In this document: in pieces, positions 26,009 to 35,310 of the stretch | Numbering within the stretch: position 1 is the stretch's first letter | Layout: each line of letters begins with the position of its first letter | DNA from: Bremerella cremea | Lineage (GTDB): Bacteria > Planctomycetota > Planctomycetia > Pirellulales > Pirellulaceae | Reading direction: 5' to 3' | Length of the DNA stretch: 64,000 bases | NCBI RefSeq assembly: GCF_003335505.1 | Contig: NZ_QPEX01000034.1 | Span: 155,823 to 219,822, forward strand | The notes under the pieces: model-generated | The model's input: the letters and a program-made list of their open reading frames with translations, nothing else | Databases searched by the model: none | Told to the model about the DNA's origin: nothing | Program-made: the position numbers and the translations under genes

Positions 26009-26840
26009 GCCGCCAAGATACTTGCCGCTGCTAGCGTGGGCAAACGTAAAACTAGGATGAAAAGTCTGAACCAGCGAGATAGCAGTGGTGACTAATATCA
26101 CCGCTGCTGTAGCCCCCAATATCTGTTGATAACCCACCACCGGTACGGGCATCCGTGGCACAACTGGCAGAATCGCTGGTGGCCTTTTTAATGGCCCATG
26201 CGAATAATTCTGGATGATAGGATCAGCCGCTAGCCCCTCAATACGCCGTTAAAGTCAGAATAACTCCTCCAAACGGCGCGGTGCGTTGGGTGTGATTTTG
26301 AAGATCGCGCCAAACAGATCGGAAAGATGCTAAAGAAAGTACCCCCGAAACTTCGAAATTAACTCTCGGAAGGTCTGTTACACGCTTCCTGATTGCAGCA
26401 CTTGTTGCAGTTGGAAAGAGTTAGCAGCCGGCCAAGGGGGGAATCTTTAACAAACCAATACTGCGCCATGGGTGTGACCTCATCCGTGACGACAGTTGTT
26501 CTGTTTCGGTTCTCCCACTGGTCACCGTATCGCCGACCGCTGCGTGATAGGTGAGCCAGGTTGGTTCGTAAGAACTGCCCTGGTGAATCATTCCCAAGTA
26601 GTGGCTCTTTGGTTTCCGCTTGAACGGCACGGTTCAGAAGGATCTGAGTACGAGCCACAAGAGAAGCAGCGTTTGTAGCGCCCTGACCCAGACATCGAAG
26701 GATTGCGACTCTGCCCATAGCCATGTGCGAGGGATCGCCAGAAGAGTCCAAGACGAAGATGAGGGGCGATTTTCGTGTTTCCGCCAGAACCGGAAACACT
26801 GTGGAGGTCAACTCAACGAAAGAGTAATGGAGAGCCTGTG
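26009..26840. other. Long intergenic region
   Basis: About 830 bp. A minus-strand open frame of 150 codons (26359-26811) has no motif and overlaps the likely promoter of the next gene, so I do not call it. The right end carries the leader of the HTH-receiver gene. Confidence 0.4.
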
Positions 26841-27413
26841 ATGAAGGTCTTCACAACAGGACAGGTCGCAAAGATCTGCAAAGTGGCCCCCCGCACTGTG
26901 AGCAAGTGGTTCGATTCGGGCCGACTTAAGGGGTATCGTATTCCTGGATCCCAGGACCGACGAATCCCGCGGGAATATTTGATCAAGTTCCTGAAAGAAC
27001 ACGGAATGCCCCTTGGCGACCTGGAAGACGAAGCCATGGCCAAGGTGCTTATCGTCGCTCAGGACCAAGTATTGGTTGAAAATTTGCGTCGCGAACTTCC
27101 GCTCGAAAAAGCATTCAAGGTCTGCGTGGCCGCGAGTGGTTTTGAGGCGGGAATTCAAGCCGAAGGTTTTCACCCGGACTGCATTATCGTGGACTTCTCG
27201 ATCGGTCGTATCGAGGCGTTGCAGATTTGCCAGAATCTGCGTCGGAATCCCGATTTTTCGGAAACGATTCTGATTGCCTTGCTACCCGACGATGGAAGCT
27301 CAATGAGCTTCGATCGATCCACGATCAATGAGACGTTCAAGAAGCCGTTCGACGCGGCTTTGCTGGCAGAACGCCTACGAACCTTGATCGGTGCTAAGAA
27401 GGAACTGGTCTAA
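26841..27413 (+). CDS. Excisionase-type HTH fused to a receiver-like domain
   Basis: 190 residues from the ATG at 26841. Residues 1-52 are an excisionase/MerR-like winged helix (FTTGQVAKICKVAPRTVSKWFDSGRLKGYRIPGSQDRRIPREYL). Residues about 68-185 are a CheY-like receiver: the phospho-acceptor aspartate (CIIVDFSIG) and the KP motif (FKKPFD) are present, but the N-terminal acidic pair is reduced to VAQDQ. The order HTH first, receiver second, is opposite to most response regulators. A strong terminator follows. Confidence 0.8.
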   Translation: MKVFTTGQVAKICKVAPRTVSKWFDSGRLKGYRIPGSQDRRIPREYLIKFLKEHGMPLGDLEDEAMAKVLIVAQDQVLVENLRRELPLEKAFKVCVAASGFEAGIQAEGFHPDCIIVDFSIGRIEALQICQNLRRNPDFSETILIALLPDDGSSMSFDRSTINETFKKPFDAALLAERLRTLIGAKKELV

Positions 27414-27450
27414 GACCAAGCCTTCGGGGTTACCACAATCCGAGCTTAAA

Positions 27451-27486
27451 AAGACGCCGCGATGAATTTCGCGGCGTCTTTTTTTA
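27451..27486 (+). terminator. Rho-independent terminator
   Basis: An 11-bp GC-rich stem (AAGACGCCGCG, loop ATGAATTT, CGCGGCGTCTT) followed by a run of T. It ends the HTH-receiver transcript 38 bp after the stop. Confidence 0.92.
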
Positions 27487-27735
27487 TGGATTGTTCCCAG
27501 GTATTCCGTGTTATGCCGACCATTTGTCCTGCGGTTTCGCCTAAGGAAAGGGGAAGAGTCGCCCCCCGCAATCCCTCGATTTTTTCGAGCAGACAAGGAG
27601 CTTGCATTGGTCTTGCGTGTACCCTAGACGGGTGGTGCGGGTTGGCCGCTCAGGAAATCCTGGGAACGCCCCTACTGGAAATTGCTAAATCGACTTAACA
27701 TGGAGGGTTTCGCGGTTTTAGGTTGGGGGATTCCC

Positions 27736-28218
27736 ATGGCCGATTTCACGCATCTCGATAGCTCTGGCGCGGCCCACATGGTCGATGTCGGACAGAAGCA
27801 GCCGACGGTTCGAGAAGCCGTGGCTGAGGCGTGCGTGACGATGCTGGCCGAAACCGGGGAAGCCATCCGCGAAAACCAGAACAAAAAGGGAGAGGTCCTG
27901 CAGGTCGCACGCTTGGCCGGTATCATGGCTGCGAAGCGAACCGATGAACTGATCCCGCTGTGCCATGGACTGCCGTTGGAAAGTTTGGACATCGTGTTTA
28001 AGTTCGACGATCTAACAAACTTGCGAATCACCGCGACAGCTCGCGTGACCGCCAAAACAGGCGTAGAAATGGAAGCCATGACGGCGGCATCCGTTGCTGC
28101 CCTCACGGTGTACGACATGTGCAAGGCGATCGATCGTGGCATGGAAATCCGTCAAGTTCGCCTGATGAAGAAGTCTGGCGGCAAGTCGGGTACGTACGTG
28201 CGAGAGAACAATCCTTAG
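27736..28218 (+). CDS. moaC: Cyclic pyranopterin monophosphate synthase
   Basis: 160 residues from the ATG at 27736; an upstream in-frame ATG is not needed. MoaC acts in molybdenum cofactor synthesis, converting the MoaA product to cyclic pyranopterin monophosphate. Signature blocks: THLDSSGAAHMVDVG, LAGIMAAKRTDELIPLCHGLPL, TGVEMEAMTAASVAALTVYDMCKA and the terminal KKSGGKSG. No other moa gene is adjacent. Confidence 0.96.
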   Translation: MADFTHLDSSGAAHMVDVGQKQPTVREAVAEACVTMLAETGEAIRENQNKKGEVLQVARLAGIMAAKRTDELIPLCHGLPLESLDIVFKFDDLTNLRITATARVTAKTGVEMEAMTAASVAALTVYDMCKAIDRGMEIRQVRLMKKSGGKSGTYVRENNP

Positions 28219-28232
28219 GAGGTCGTTGGAAG

Positions 28233-28325
28233 TTTTCAGGGTTCCGTCTTCAGCAAGGGAGGAAGAATGACGTTATGTGCATTTCCTTGCCGATTGCTGA
28301 AGACAGAACGCTGAACACGGAAAAC
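28233..28325. repeat. Long imperfect inverted repeat between moaC and the prenyl synthase
   Basis: GTTCCGTCTTCAGCAA (28241-28256) pairs with TTGCTGAAGACAGAAC (28294-28309) with one mismatch, and the outer GTTTTC/GAAAAC pair extends it. The middle contains GACGTTATGTGCATTTCC. It has no T-tract and may be a dispersed repeat or a processing signal. Confidence 0.7.
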
Positions 28326-28346
28326 TAGACGAAAGTCAAACTGAAC

Positions 28347-29354
28347 GTGAATCCCGCTACTAATCAAACATCGTCGGCTCCTGAAGCTGGAACATTGATG
28401 CGTTGCTATGGCGGGATCGAATCGGATCTGGCCGAGGTCGAGGCAATACTCAAGCGGGAAATGTCCTCGAAGTTCCCTGCGGTTAGCGATATTGTTTCCT
28501 ATGGATACTTGCTGGGGGGTAAGCGACTTCGACCTGCCTTGGTCCTTCTTTGCGGTCAAGCTTGGAGCAAGTTGACCCCTGCCCATCACAAGCTTGGCGC
28601 GGTGCTGGAAATGGTTCATACCGCCACGCTGATCCACGACGATGTGCTCGATGGGGCCGAAACTCGACGCCATTTGCCAACGATTCATCATCGCTGGGGA
28701 ACCGAGTCGAGCGTCTTGGTGGGCGACTTCCTCTTCACCCATGCGTTCTACCTGGCCAGCACGCTTCCCACGACGTTGGCGGCTCGCAAGATTGGTCAGG
28801 CGACCAATGTCGTCTGCGAAGGGGAACTGCGTCAGATCACGACCAAGGGGCGCTTCGACCTGAGCGAAGACGAATACCTTTCGATCATCGAAGCCAAGAC
28901 CGCCGTGCTTTGTCAGTGTGCTTGCGAACTGGGGGCGACTTATGCCGAGTCGCCGGAAGAGGCTGGCCAGCAAGCGGCTGAGTATGGTCGCTGCTTGGGA
29001 ATCGCTTTTCAGATTGTCGACGACTTGCTCGACATCGAAGGAGACACCGACCAGACCGGCAAGACCTTAGGAACCGATTTGGCCCAGCGCAAGCCGACCT
29101 TACCGCTGATCCACGCGTTGAAGGTTGCACCGACCGCAACCAAAACCAAGATGCTGGAAGTGCTCGGTTCTGCGGAGCCTTCTCCTGGCCAAATTCAAGC
29201 TTGGCTAGAAGAATTCGACAGCGCCGCCTACGCCCGCGAGACGGCGATCAGTTATGTCGAAACGGCGCTTTCGTCGATCTCGCAGTGGCCCGATAACGAC
29301 GCCACCGCAGCCCTCCGCCAATTGGCCGAGTTCGTTCTCAAACGCTGCTATTAA
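28347..29354 (+). CDS. Trans-polyprenyl diphosphate synthase
   Basis: 335 residues, GTG start at 28347 (an ATG at 28398 is an alternative). It makes the long prenyl chain for quinones or carriers. The first aspartate motif is LIHDDVLDGAETRRHLPTIHH, the second is FQIVDDLLDIEGDTDQTGK; the GGKRLRPALVLL block precedes them. Similarity is to octa-/heptaprenyl synthases (IspB/HepT class). The chain length cannot be read from the sequence. Confidence 0.92.
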   Translation: MNPATNQTSSAPEAGTLMRCYGGIESDLAEVEAILKREMSSKFPAVSDIVSYGYLLGGKRLRPALVLLCGQAWSKLTPAHHKLGAVLEMVHTATLIHDDVLDGAETRRHLPTIHHRWGTESSVLVGDFLFTHAFYLASTLPTTLAARKIGQATNVVCEGELRQITTKGRFDLSEDEYLSIIEAKTAVLCQCACELGATYAESPEEAGQQAAEYGRCLGIAFQIVDDLLDIEGDTDQTGKTLGTDLAQRKPTLPLIHALKVAPTATKTKMLEVLGSAEPSPGQIQAWLEEFDSAAYARETAISYVETALSSISQWPDNDATAALRQLAEFVLKRCY

Positions 29355-29363
29355 CGCTTCCCG

Positions 29364-30122
29364 TTATCGAGCGTCGGCAGAGAGCGTGGCGATAATTGGT
29401 GCGCCGCGTGTGACAATAACCGTGTGCTCGAATTGAGCGGTCAAATTCTCTGGGTGGGCGATCAGTGTCCACCCATCCTTCGCTTCGATCAGATGGGTGC
29501 TTCGAGTCGAAAGAAACGGCTCGATAGCGATGACCTGGCCTAACTTCAAACGACGTTGATCGTTCCGATTGAAATAGCCAGAGATGCCTTCGGGCTCTTC
29601 GTGAAGACTTCGCCCGATGCCATGACCACCGACGTTTCGAACCGTTTGAAAGCCGTGCGTTTTCGCAATCTGCTCGATCGCATGGCCGATCCGATTGACC
29701 GGCGCCCCCGCTCTGGCTTCATGCATCGCGTTGTCTAAAGCCAACTGCGTGGCGTGGCATAGCCTCGCTTTTACGTCACTGATGGGCGGGACAACGATTG
29801 TGCCGCCGGTATCCGCAAAGTAGCCGTCGAGTTCCGCCGAGACATCGACGTTGACGATATCCCCTGCCTGAATGATGCGCGGGCCAGGGATACCATGGGC
29901 GGCTTCTTCATTCACGCTAATGCAAGTCGAACCAGGGAAATCGTAAGTAATACGTGGGGCAGACCGGGCGCCCATCCGGTCGAGCAGGCTGCCACCGAGT
30001 GCGTCGAGTTCCATCGTCGTGATGCCTGGCTCAATGGCACTCAGCATTTTGTCGCGGACGTAAGCAACCACCTGACCGGCGTTAAGTACCCCGTTCATGT
30101 CATCCTGATTTTCAATGGTCAT
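29364..30122 (-). CDS. map: Methionine aminopeptidase, type I
   Basis: 252 residues from the ATG at 30122. Removes N-terminal methionine from nascent proteins using two metal ions. Metal ligands are visible: VNVDVSAELDGYFADTGGT (two aspartates), GHGIGRSLHEEP (histidine), IEPFLS (glutamate) and FEHTVIV (glutamate). Length is normal for the short type I enzyme. It is convergent with the prenyl synthase gene (9-bp gap). Confidence 0.95.
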   Translation of the reverse strand: MTIENQDDMNGVLNAGQVVAYVRDKMLSAIEPGITTMELDALGGSLLDRMGARSAPRITYDFPGSTCISVNEEAAHGIPGPRIIQAGDIVNVDVSAELDGYFADTGGTIVVPPISDVKARLCHATQLALDNAMHEARAGAPVNRIGHAIEQIAKTHGFQTVRNVGGHGIGRSLHEEPEGISGYFNRNDQRRLKLGQVIAIEPFLSTRSTHLIEAKDGWTLIAHPENLTAQFEHTVIVTRGAPIIATLSADAR

Positions 30123-30392
30123 GGGGCACTCGATTTTCAAACGATGAGGAACAGGGCTGACAATCACAGAGAAACGCTTCCAAGTAATATTACTGGAACT
30201 GACCGGCGACCAGTACCCCTTCGGGCAGACTGGCCTGGCGAGGGCATGTCGCTGGAAAAGATTCTTCGGTTGGTCGTCTGATAGGCAAGCAAAGCCAACC
30301 GCTGGTTGTTAAGATATCTTGGAAGAATCCCGCCTCCTTGCTCTTACGTTCTGTTAAGAAACGACCTCCACCGAATAGGAATCGACCTCATC

Positions 30393-31442
30393 ATGACGCA
30401 TGCCTATCGCATCTGTACGACGTTCATCTTGTTGACTGGCTTCTTTTGCTGGACGGCTCAAGCTCAGGAAAACGAGAGCCCAAATCCAAGGAGTCAAGGC
30501 AACGGCGATTTTGTCGTTGGGCCTGAATACCAGATCGACCCTGCTCTGACCGATCAAGGAAATCCACAGGGAAAGTATTTTCAATTTTCGATGCCGCTGG
30601 CGGAAAGCAAGATTTTCGACGGCAAAGATACCACGCTCGACCCGAAGAAGAAGGTTCGTAAGGAGCGAAAGATCTTCGTCTACATTCCGGCGGAATATAA
30701 AGATGGTACGAAGGCACCGATCTTGGTCATGTTGGATGGTCCCAGTCGGATGAATCTGGTGCGTAACGCGCTCGATAATCTAACGATTGCGAAAGATCCT
30801 GCCCGTCGCTTGCCCCCATTCATTGCGATTGGTGTCGAGAACGGTGGGGACGACAGCAAAGGCAGCCAACGCGGTTTGGAGTACGACACGATGTCAGATC
30901 GCTTTGCCCGTTTCATTAACGACGAAGTCTTGCCGGCCGTGTTGAACAACAAGGAGATCCGAGCCGCTTATCCTCACTTGGCGTTTACCGAAGATCCGTG
31001 GGGCAAGGGAATCATGGGCTGCAGTTCCGGCGGTGCGGCGGCGCTGACGGCCGGTTGGTTCCGCCCTGATCTGTTCCGCCGCATCATTACCTACTCGGGC
31101 ACTTTTGTGGATCAACAGGACGACGACGCGCCGGAAGAAAAAGATTACCCGCTGGGTGCCTGGGAATATCACTCGAGTATGAAGCTGATCGAGAACAGCG
31201 AAAAGAAACCGCTCCGCATCTTCACCCACGTTTCCGAAAACGACAACCGTGCGAAAGACCCGGAAGAGACCTATCACAACTGGGTGATGGCCAATTACCG
31301 CACGGCGGAAGCACTGCAGAAGAAAGGTTACGATTACCGCTTCGTCTTCAGCAAAGCAACCCGTCACTGCGACGGCAACGTCTATGACTTAACCCTGGCC
31401 GATACGCTGGTTTGGATGTGGCAGGGTTACGAACCGAATTAG
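30393..31442 (+). CDS. Exported esterase (alpha/beta hydrolase, esterase D-like)
   Basis: 349 residues from the ATG at 30393, starting with a signal peptide (ICTTFILLTGFFCWTAQAQ). The nucleophile elbow is GCSSGGAAALTAGW, with EYHSSMKLIENSEKKPLRIF and a late histidine in SKATRHCDGNVYDL completing the usual triad region. It resembles Fes/esterase D-like enzymes of planctomycetes, which remove acyl groups from polysaccharides or siderophores; substrate unknown. Confidence 0.85.
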   Translation: MTHAYRICTTFILLTGFFCWTAQAQENESPNPRSQGNGDFVVGPEYQIDPALTDQGNPQGKYFQFSMPLAESKIFDGKDTTLDPKKKVRKERKIFVYIPAEYKDGTKAPILVMLDGPSRMNLVRNALDNLTIAKDPARRLPPFIAIGVENGGDDSKGSQRGLEYDTMSDRFARFINDEVLPAVLNNKEIRAAYPHLAFTEDPWGKGIMGCSSGGAAALTAGWFRPDLFRRIITYSGTFVDQQDDDAPEEKDYPLGAWEYHSSMKLIENSEKKPLRIFTHVSENDNRAKDPEETYHNWVMANYRTAEALQKKGYDYRFVFSKATRHCDGNVYDLTLADTLVWMWQGYEPN

Positions 31443-31483
31443 CCATCTTGCTGCAGTGCGAAGAGTAGACAAACCCAAAAAGG

Positions 31484-31518
31484 GTGCCCAACCTTTTTTA
31501 GCTTGAAGGTTTGGGCAC
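31484..31518. terminator. Hairpin between esterase and nrdR
   Basis: GTGCCCAACCTT pairs with AAGGTTTGGGCAC with one bulged base; the loop holds a T-run on the plus strand (TTTTTTAGCTTG). It overlaps the last codons of nrdR and could terminate the plus-strand esterase transcript or both. Confidence 0.55.
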
Positions 31519-31980
31519 GCTGGGGGCGTACTTCTTTAGCATCGGTTGTAGCTCGTCGACGAAGTCGCGGACGTCTTTGAACTCGCGATAGACGCTCGCA
31601 AAACGGACATAGGCTACCTGATCGATCCCATGCAGATGCTGCATGACCATTTCACCGATTTGGCGGCTTTCGATTTCCCCTTCGTACTGCGAATAGATTT
31701 CGCTTTCGACGGCAGCCACGATCGCTTCGATTTGGGCTTCGCTGATGGGGCGTTTCCAGCAGGCCAACGCTAAACCGCGTTTGATCTTCTCAGGAGCAAA
31801 CGGTTCGCGGACGTTGTCCTTTTTGACAATCTTGATGTCGAGTTCCTCAACCCGTTCGTAAGTCGTATAACGACGCTTACAGTCCAGGCACTCCCTCCGG
31901 CGGCGGATCGAGAAACTGTCTTGACTGGCGCGAGAATCGATCACTCGGTCGTGATCCGCTCGACAAAACGGGCATCGCAT
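31498..31980 (-). CDS. nrdR: Transcriptional repressor NrdR
   Basis: 160 residues. NrdR binds promoter boxes of ribonucleotide reductase genes and senses (d)ATP through an ATP-cone. The zinc ribbon is MRCPFCRADHDRVIDSRAS then RRRECLDCKRRYTTYERVE, and the ATP-cone starts at VKKDNVREPFAPEKIKRGL. No nrd genes are in the window. Length is standard. Confidence 0.96.
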   Translation of the reverse strand: MRCPFCRADHDRVIDSRASQDSFSIRRRRECLDCKRRYTTYERVEELDIKIVKKDNVREPFAPEKIKRGLALACWKRPISEAQIEAIVAAVESEIYSQYEGEIESRQIGEMVMQHLHGIDQVAYVRFASVYREFKDVRDFVDELQPMLKKYAPSVPKPSS

Positions 31981-32322
31981 AGGGCTTACTCGGAAACAGG
32001 AAAACGCTGCAAGAATATTTCAACGCGTTCACCAAGGAAACGACTTGAATCTTCATAGTGTGGCCTGAAGTGGCCAATTGAGCAAGCTAAGTATCGAACT
32101 ACTAACAAGATAACCTGTATTTCCGTACATTGTCTCCAGCACGGCATTTGGCAAAAGTCATTCGATCAGATGCTTTTTTGCAGCGGGCGAACCTTTATAA
32201 TGCACGAAGATTTTCGGCAAGAATGGTCTCGTTTTTGCGAATAACGTTCGATACGCAATATGTGTTTTCAACAACCACGCGGGTCGAAACCCCTGCCCCG
32301 AACAACCATAAGGAGTTGAGCG
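31981..32322. other. Divergent intergenic region
   Basis: Holds promoters for nrdR (minus) and the PH-domain gene (plus). An AAGGAG ribosome binding site is clear 8 nt before the ATG at 32323. I saw no NrdR-box-like pair. Confidence 0.5.
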
Positions 32323-32901
32323 ATGGATGCCAGCCAACCACAGGATGCCGGTCATACCGCTTCAGATCCAGCCCAGCCAGACCCAGCGGAAAAGTTCTCT
32401 GCAACCCATCGGCGGGGTGAACGAGGCCCGGATGAAACGATCTGGCAGGGAGGATACTCGGCGGTCGATCAAAGCGGCAGCTTCATCATTCTGGGGCTGA
32501 TCACGATCGGTTTGATCGCGGCAAGTATCTTTTTCCCGCCAATGATCATCATTTCGCTGATCGCCATCCCTGTTCTGTGGATTATCCAAGGAATTCGCGT
32601 TTGGTGGATCAAGTTAGGGGTCGCTTACGAGCTGACCAATCGCCGCTTTATCCACGAATCTGGCGTCATTAACCGAACCACCGATCGTATCGAAGTGATC
32701 GACGTCGACGATGTGACGATTGAGCAAGGGATTATGGACCGCATGTTTAATGTCGGAACCATCAAAATCACCTCCAGCGATCGCACCCATCCAGAACTAC
32801 GCCTGCATGGGATTAAGGATGTAAGGAAAGTGGCCTTAATGATCGACGATGCCCGTCAGGCCGAACGTGATCGCCGTGGCGTGTACATCGAATCGGTCTA
32901 A
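32323..32901 (+). CDS. PH-domain (bPH2/YdbS-like) membrane protein
   Basis: 192 residues, good AAGGAG site before the ATG. After a hydrophilic N-terminus come two adjacent membrane helices (FIILGLITIGLIAASIFF, IIISLIAIPVLWIIQGIRVW), then the bacterial PH domain with its pattern YELTNRRFIHESGVINRTTDRIEVIDVDDV and VGTIKITSSDRTHPELRLHGI. Such proteins are membrane-anchored; their ligands are mostly unknown. Confidence 0.9.
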   Translation: MDASQPQDAGHTASDPAQPDPAEKFSATHRRGERGPDETIWQGGYSAVDQSGSFIILGLITIGLIAASIFFPPMIIISLIAIPVLWIIQGIRVWWIKLGVAYELTNRRFIHESGVINRTTDRIEVIDVDDVTIEQGIMDRMFNVGTIKITSSDRTHPELRLHGIKDVRKVALMIDDARQAERDRRGVYIESV

Positions 32902-32977
32902 GCGGATCGTTTTTCGTGCGAAAACGTCAACTGAACAGGATCCAACCAACGTGGGTCCTGTTCTGGTCGCCAGACGC

Positions 32978-33832
32978 TCATTTGACCAGCGAGCGGAGCG
33001 TGGCCAGATTTTTACTATCGAAAGAGATTCCATCTTCTTCCCCCTTCGGGGTTTCTAAGTACAGCGGAATCTTCTTGAAGCGGCGATCGTTTAACAGGTG
33101 CCGAAACGCCTCGACACCGATTTTTCCTTCGCCGATGTGATCGTGGCGGTCGACGCGGCTGCCCAATTCCTTCTTGCTGTCGTTCAAGTGAATTGCCCGC
33201 AGCTTGTGAAAGCCGATCAGCTTGTCAAAGTCTTTGAAGGTCGCCTTAAAATCTTTCTCTTCCGAAATCGGATAGCCTGCGGCGAATATGTGGCATGTAT
33301 CGAGACAAACGGCCACGCGAGCTTCTTGTTTCAACCCTTGCAGAATTGCTTGCAAGTGCTCGAACTTGTGACCAATGCAGGTCCCCTGCCCTGCGGTGGT
33401 TTCTAGCAGCAGCGTCACCGGGCAGTCAGGCAGTTCCTTGTGCAGACGATCGATAGCGAGAATAATCCGCTCGATTCCTTCTTCCAAGGTCGCTTCGACG
33501 TGAGCCCCCGGATGAAAAACGAGGTTAGGAATTCCCAGTTGCTCGCATCGCTCCATCTCCAGCTTCAGACCTTCGATCGACTTCTCCCATAGCTCGTCCT
33601 TGGGGGAGGCCAGATTGATCAAGTACGATGCATGGCAAAGGGGGGCCTCAACATTTCGCTCGGCTAGGGCCGTTTGAAACAGTTCGACATCTTTATCTGA
33701 AATGGCCTTGGCCCGCCACTGATTGTTATTCTTGCAGAAAAGCTGAACGACATTCATGTCCTCGTCGGCAGCGGCGTTGACTGCTTTGTAATAGCCGCCG
33801 GCGATCGACATGTGGGCACCAAGGAGAGGCAT
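32978..33832 (-). CDS. nfo: Endonuclease IV (AP endonuclease)
   Basis: 284 residues. A trinuclear zinc enzyme that cuts at abasic sites in base excision repair. Signatures: GAHMSIAGGYYKAV, LVFHPGAH, LLLETTAGQGTCIG, CLDTCHIFAAGYPI, HLNDSKKELGSRVDRHDHIGEG. All zinc-ligand histidines and acids in these blocks are intact. Start ATG at 33832. Confidence 0.97.
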   Translation of the reverse strand: MPLLGAHMSIAGGYYKAVNAAADEDMNVVQLFCKNNNQWRAKAISDKDVELFQTALAERNVEAPLCHASYLINLASPKDELWEKSIEGLKLEMERCEQLGIPNLVFHPGAHVEATLEEGIERIILAIDRLHKELPDCPVTLLLETTAGQGTCIGHKFEHLQAILQGLKQEARVAVCLDTCHIFAAGYPISEEKDFKATFKDFDKLIGFHKLRAIHLNDSKKELGSRVDRHDHIGEGKIGVEAFRHLLNDRRFKKIPLYLETPKGEEDGISFDSKNLATLRSLVK

Positions 33833-34003
33833 GATGAATATCTTTCCAGAACAGTTGCAGTACCATAATGTTAGGGTCGTAGGGTATCAAAACCGTTGGG
33901 CACCCGCTATAAGCCTTGTAGGGGTTGATGGGGGAAGAGGCAAAAAACGCTGGTATTTCGTCCGTGCCGTTCGATGCCAAATTGATTTGAGGAAAAGTAA
34001 TTC

Positions 34004-34828
34004 GTGGCGGAACTTCTCTTGCTTGCTGACATCCTCTGGGTTTGGAGCAAACCAATCGGCGTCGGGATCTATGATTTCGATTTCCGCAGCTTCTTTCCAT
34101 GTCGGCAACCATGGCAACGTTCCCCTGAAGTAACGGCTGTTGGGCGATGCGGGGCATTCGAAGAATATCGGGTCGAGTATGAAGCACTGCTGAGCGAAGG
34201 TATACGCCTCATTCACACGCCGGAGCAACATGATAAGGCGAGCGAGTTTGGCCAGTGGTATCCGCTGCTCGAAGGAAGTACCCCACAAAGCAAAGTTTAC
34301 GCCGAGACACCCACGGGAGAGGCCGTTGCTGAGTCGTTTCAATTTCCTGTCTTTGTCAAAGGGTCACGGCAAACCAGTCGGCATCAGAAGTCGCTGTCGA
34401 TTGCCAATTCGCCATCTGAGTTCGATTACATCATGGTGAGATATGCAAGCGATCCTATCTTGAGTTGGCAATCGGTAGTCGTACGGGACTTTGTTCGCTT
34501 GCGTCCCGTTGAAGGGAATTCCCAAGGCAAGGTCGATAGCTCTTTTGAGTTTAGAACCTTCTGGTGGAGAAATCAGTTCGTAGGTGGCGGTCGCTATTGG
34601 TGGGAAGGTCGCACGTACCAATGGTCAGCCAACGAGAGATCAGAAGCTCTTCGTCTGGCGGAGTCTACGGCCAAACTGATTGACGTACCATTTCTGGTAA
34701 TTGATTTGGCAATGACCGTCGATGGGAATTGGATCGTCATCGAGTGCAACGATGGCCAAGAGAGTGGCTATGCCGGTGTATCCCCGATTGCTTTATGGCA
34801 GAATATTCTAGAAATCGAGCGTTCTTGA
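34004..34828 (+). CDS. ATP-grasp protein (DUF4343-like)
   Basis: 274 residues if the GTG at 34004 is used. Residues from about 47 onward look reliable: EALLSEGIRLIHTPEQHDKASEFGQWYPLLEGSTPQS, PVFVKGSRQTSRHQ (nucleotide-binding lysine), VVRDFVRLRP, EFRTFWWRNQFV and the metal-binding end VIDLAMTVDGNWIVIECNDGQESGY. The first 46 residues have unusual composition and the antisense strand there also reads like protein, so the true start may be further in. It would ligate a carboxylate to an amine or similar; substrate unknown. Confidence 0.75.
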   Translation: MAELLLLADILWVWSKPIGVGIYDFDFRSFFPCRQPWQRSPEVTAVGRCGAFEEYRVEYEALLSEGIRLIHTPEQHDKASEFGQWYPLLEGSTPQSKVYAETPTGEAVAESFQFPVFVKGSRQTSRHQKSLSIANSPSEFDYIMVRYASDPILSWQSVVVRDFVRLRPVEGNSQGKVDSSFEFRTFWWRNQFVGGGRYWWEGRTYQWSANERSEALRLAESTAKLIDVPFLVIDLAMTVDGNWIVIECNDGQESGYAGVSPIALWQNILEIERS

Positions 34829-35308
34829 GGTATTCTCAGCGACTGTCTTCTCTGCAACCCTTGCAGAAAAGCTGATGCTGCTCTGCACGCAACTCAGGAA
34901 GTCCGACGACCTGCATTTCAGGCGTTGGCCAACCTGCGCAGTGCCGAGGTACGCCGCTTTGCGCTCGAACAATTGGAACAGGGTGACAAGGCATCGGCGA
35001 TCGACCTTTTTAAGAACAACTTCGAGCCTGGGGATGAGAGGCGAATTCTGCAAGCGATCAAGCTTCCTGAAAACGATTTTCAACGGCATGGAATCTTGAC
35101 CGATATTCTTTACGTGCTCAAAGAGAACGCCGATGCCGACGTTGCTGATCTGGGACAGATTGTCTATTTTCACACCCCCTGTTCGTTTTGCCGCGAAAGT
35201 GCCGTGAAGTTGTTGCTCGGTCAGAATGTGGCCCCAGCGTGGCTGCTGGAAGAAGCCCAGTATGACGCCATTGAAGAGATTCTCGATCAGGACGAGGAGA
35301 GCGAGTAA
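34829..35308 (+). pseudogene. C-terminal remnant of a HEAT-like repeat protein
   Basis: The frame is open from the ATP-grasp stop to 35308, and the HEAT-like pattern starts before any usable start codon (ADAALHATQEVRRPAFQALANLRSAEVRRFALEQL). Only a TTG at 34925 could start a 127-residue product. The tail (IVYFHTPCSFCRESAVKLLL, then a DQDEESE end) is intact. Most likely the 5' part of a longer gene was lost; a short functional protein from the TTG cannot be excluded. Confidence 0.5.
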
Positions 35309-35310
35309 GC

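Noticed and set aside
26359..26811. 150-codon minus-strand frame
   Set aside because: No motif, no ribosome binding site, and it covers the leader of the HTH-receiver gene; kept as intergenic.
28236..28973. 245-codon minus-strand frame over the prenyl synthase
   Set aside because: Antisense to a clearly real gene.
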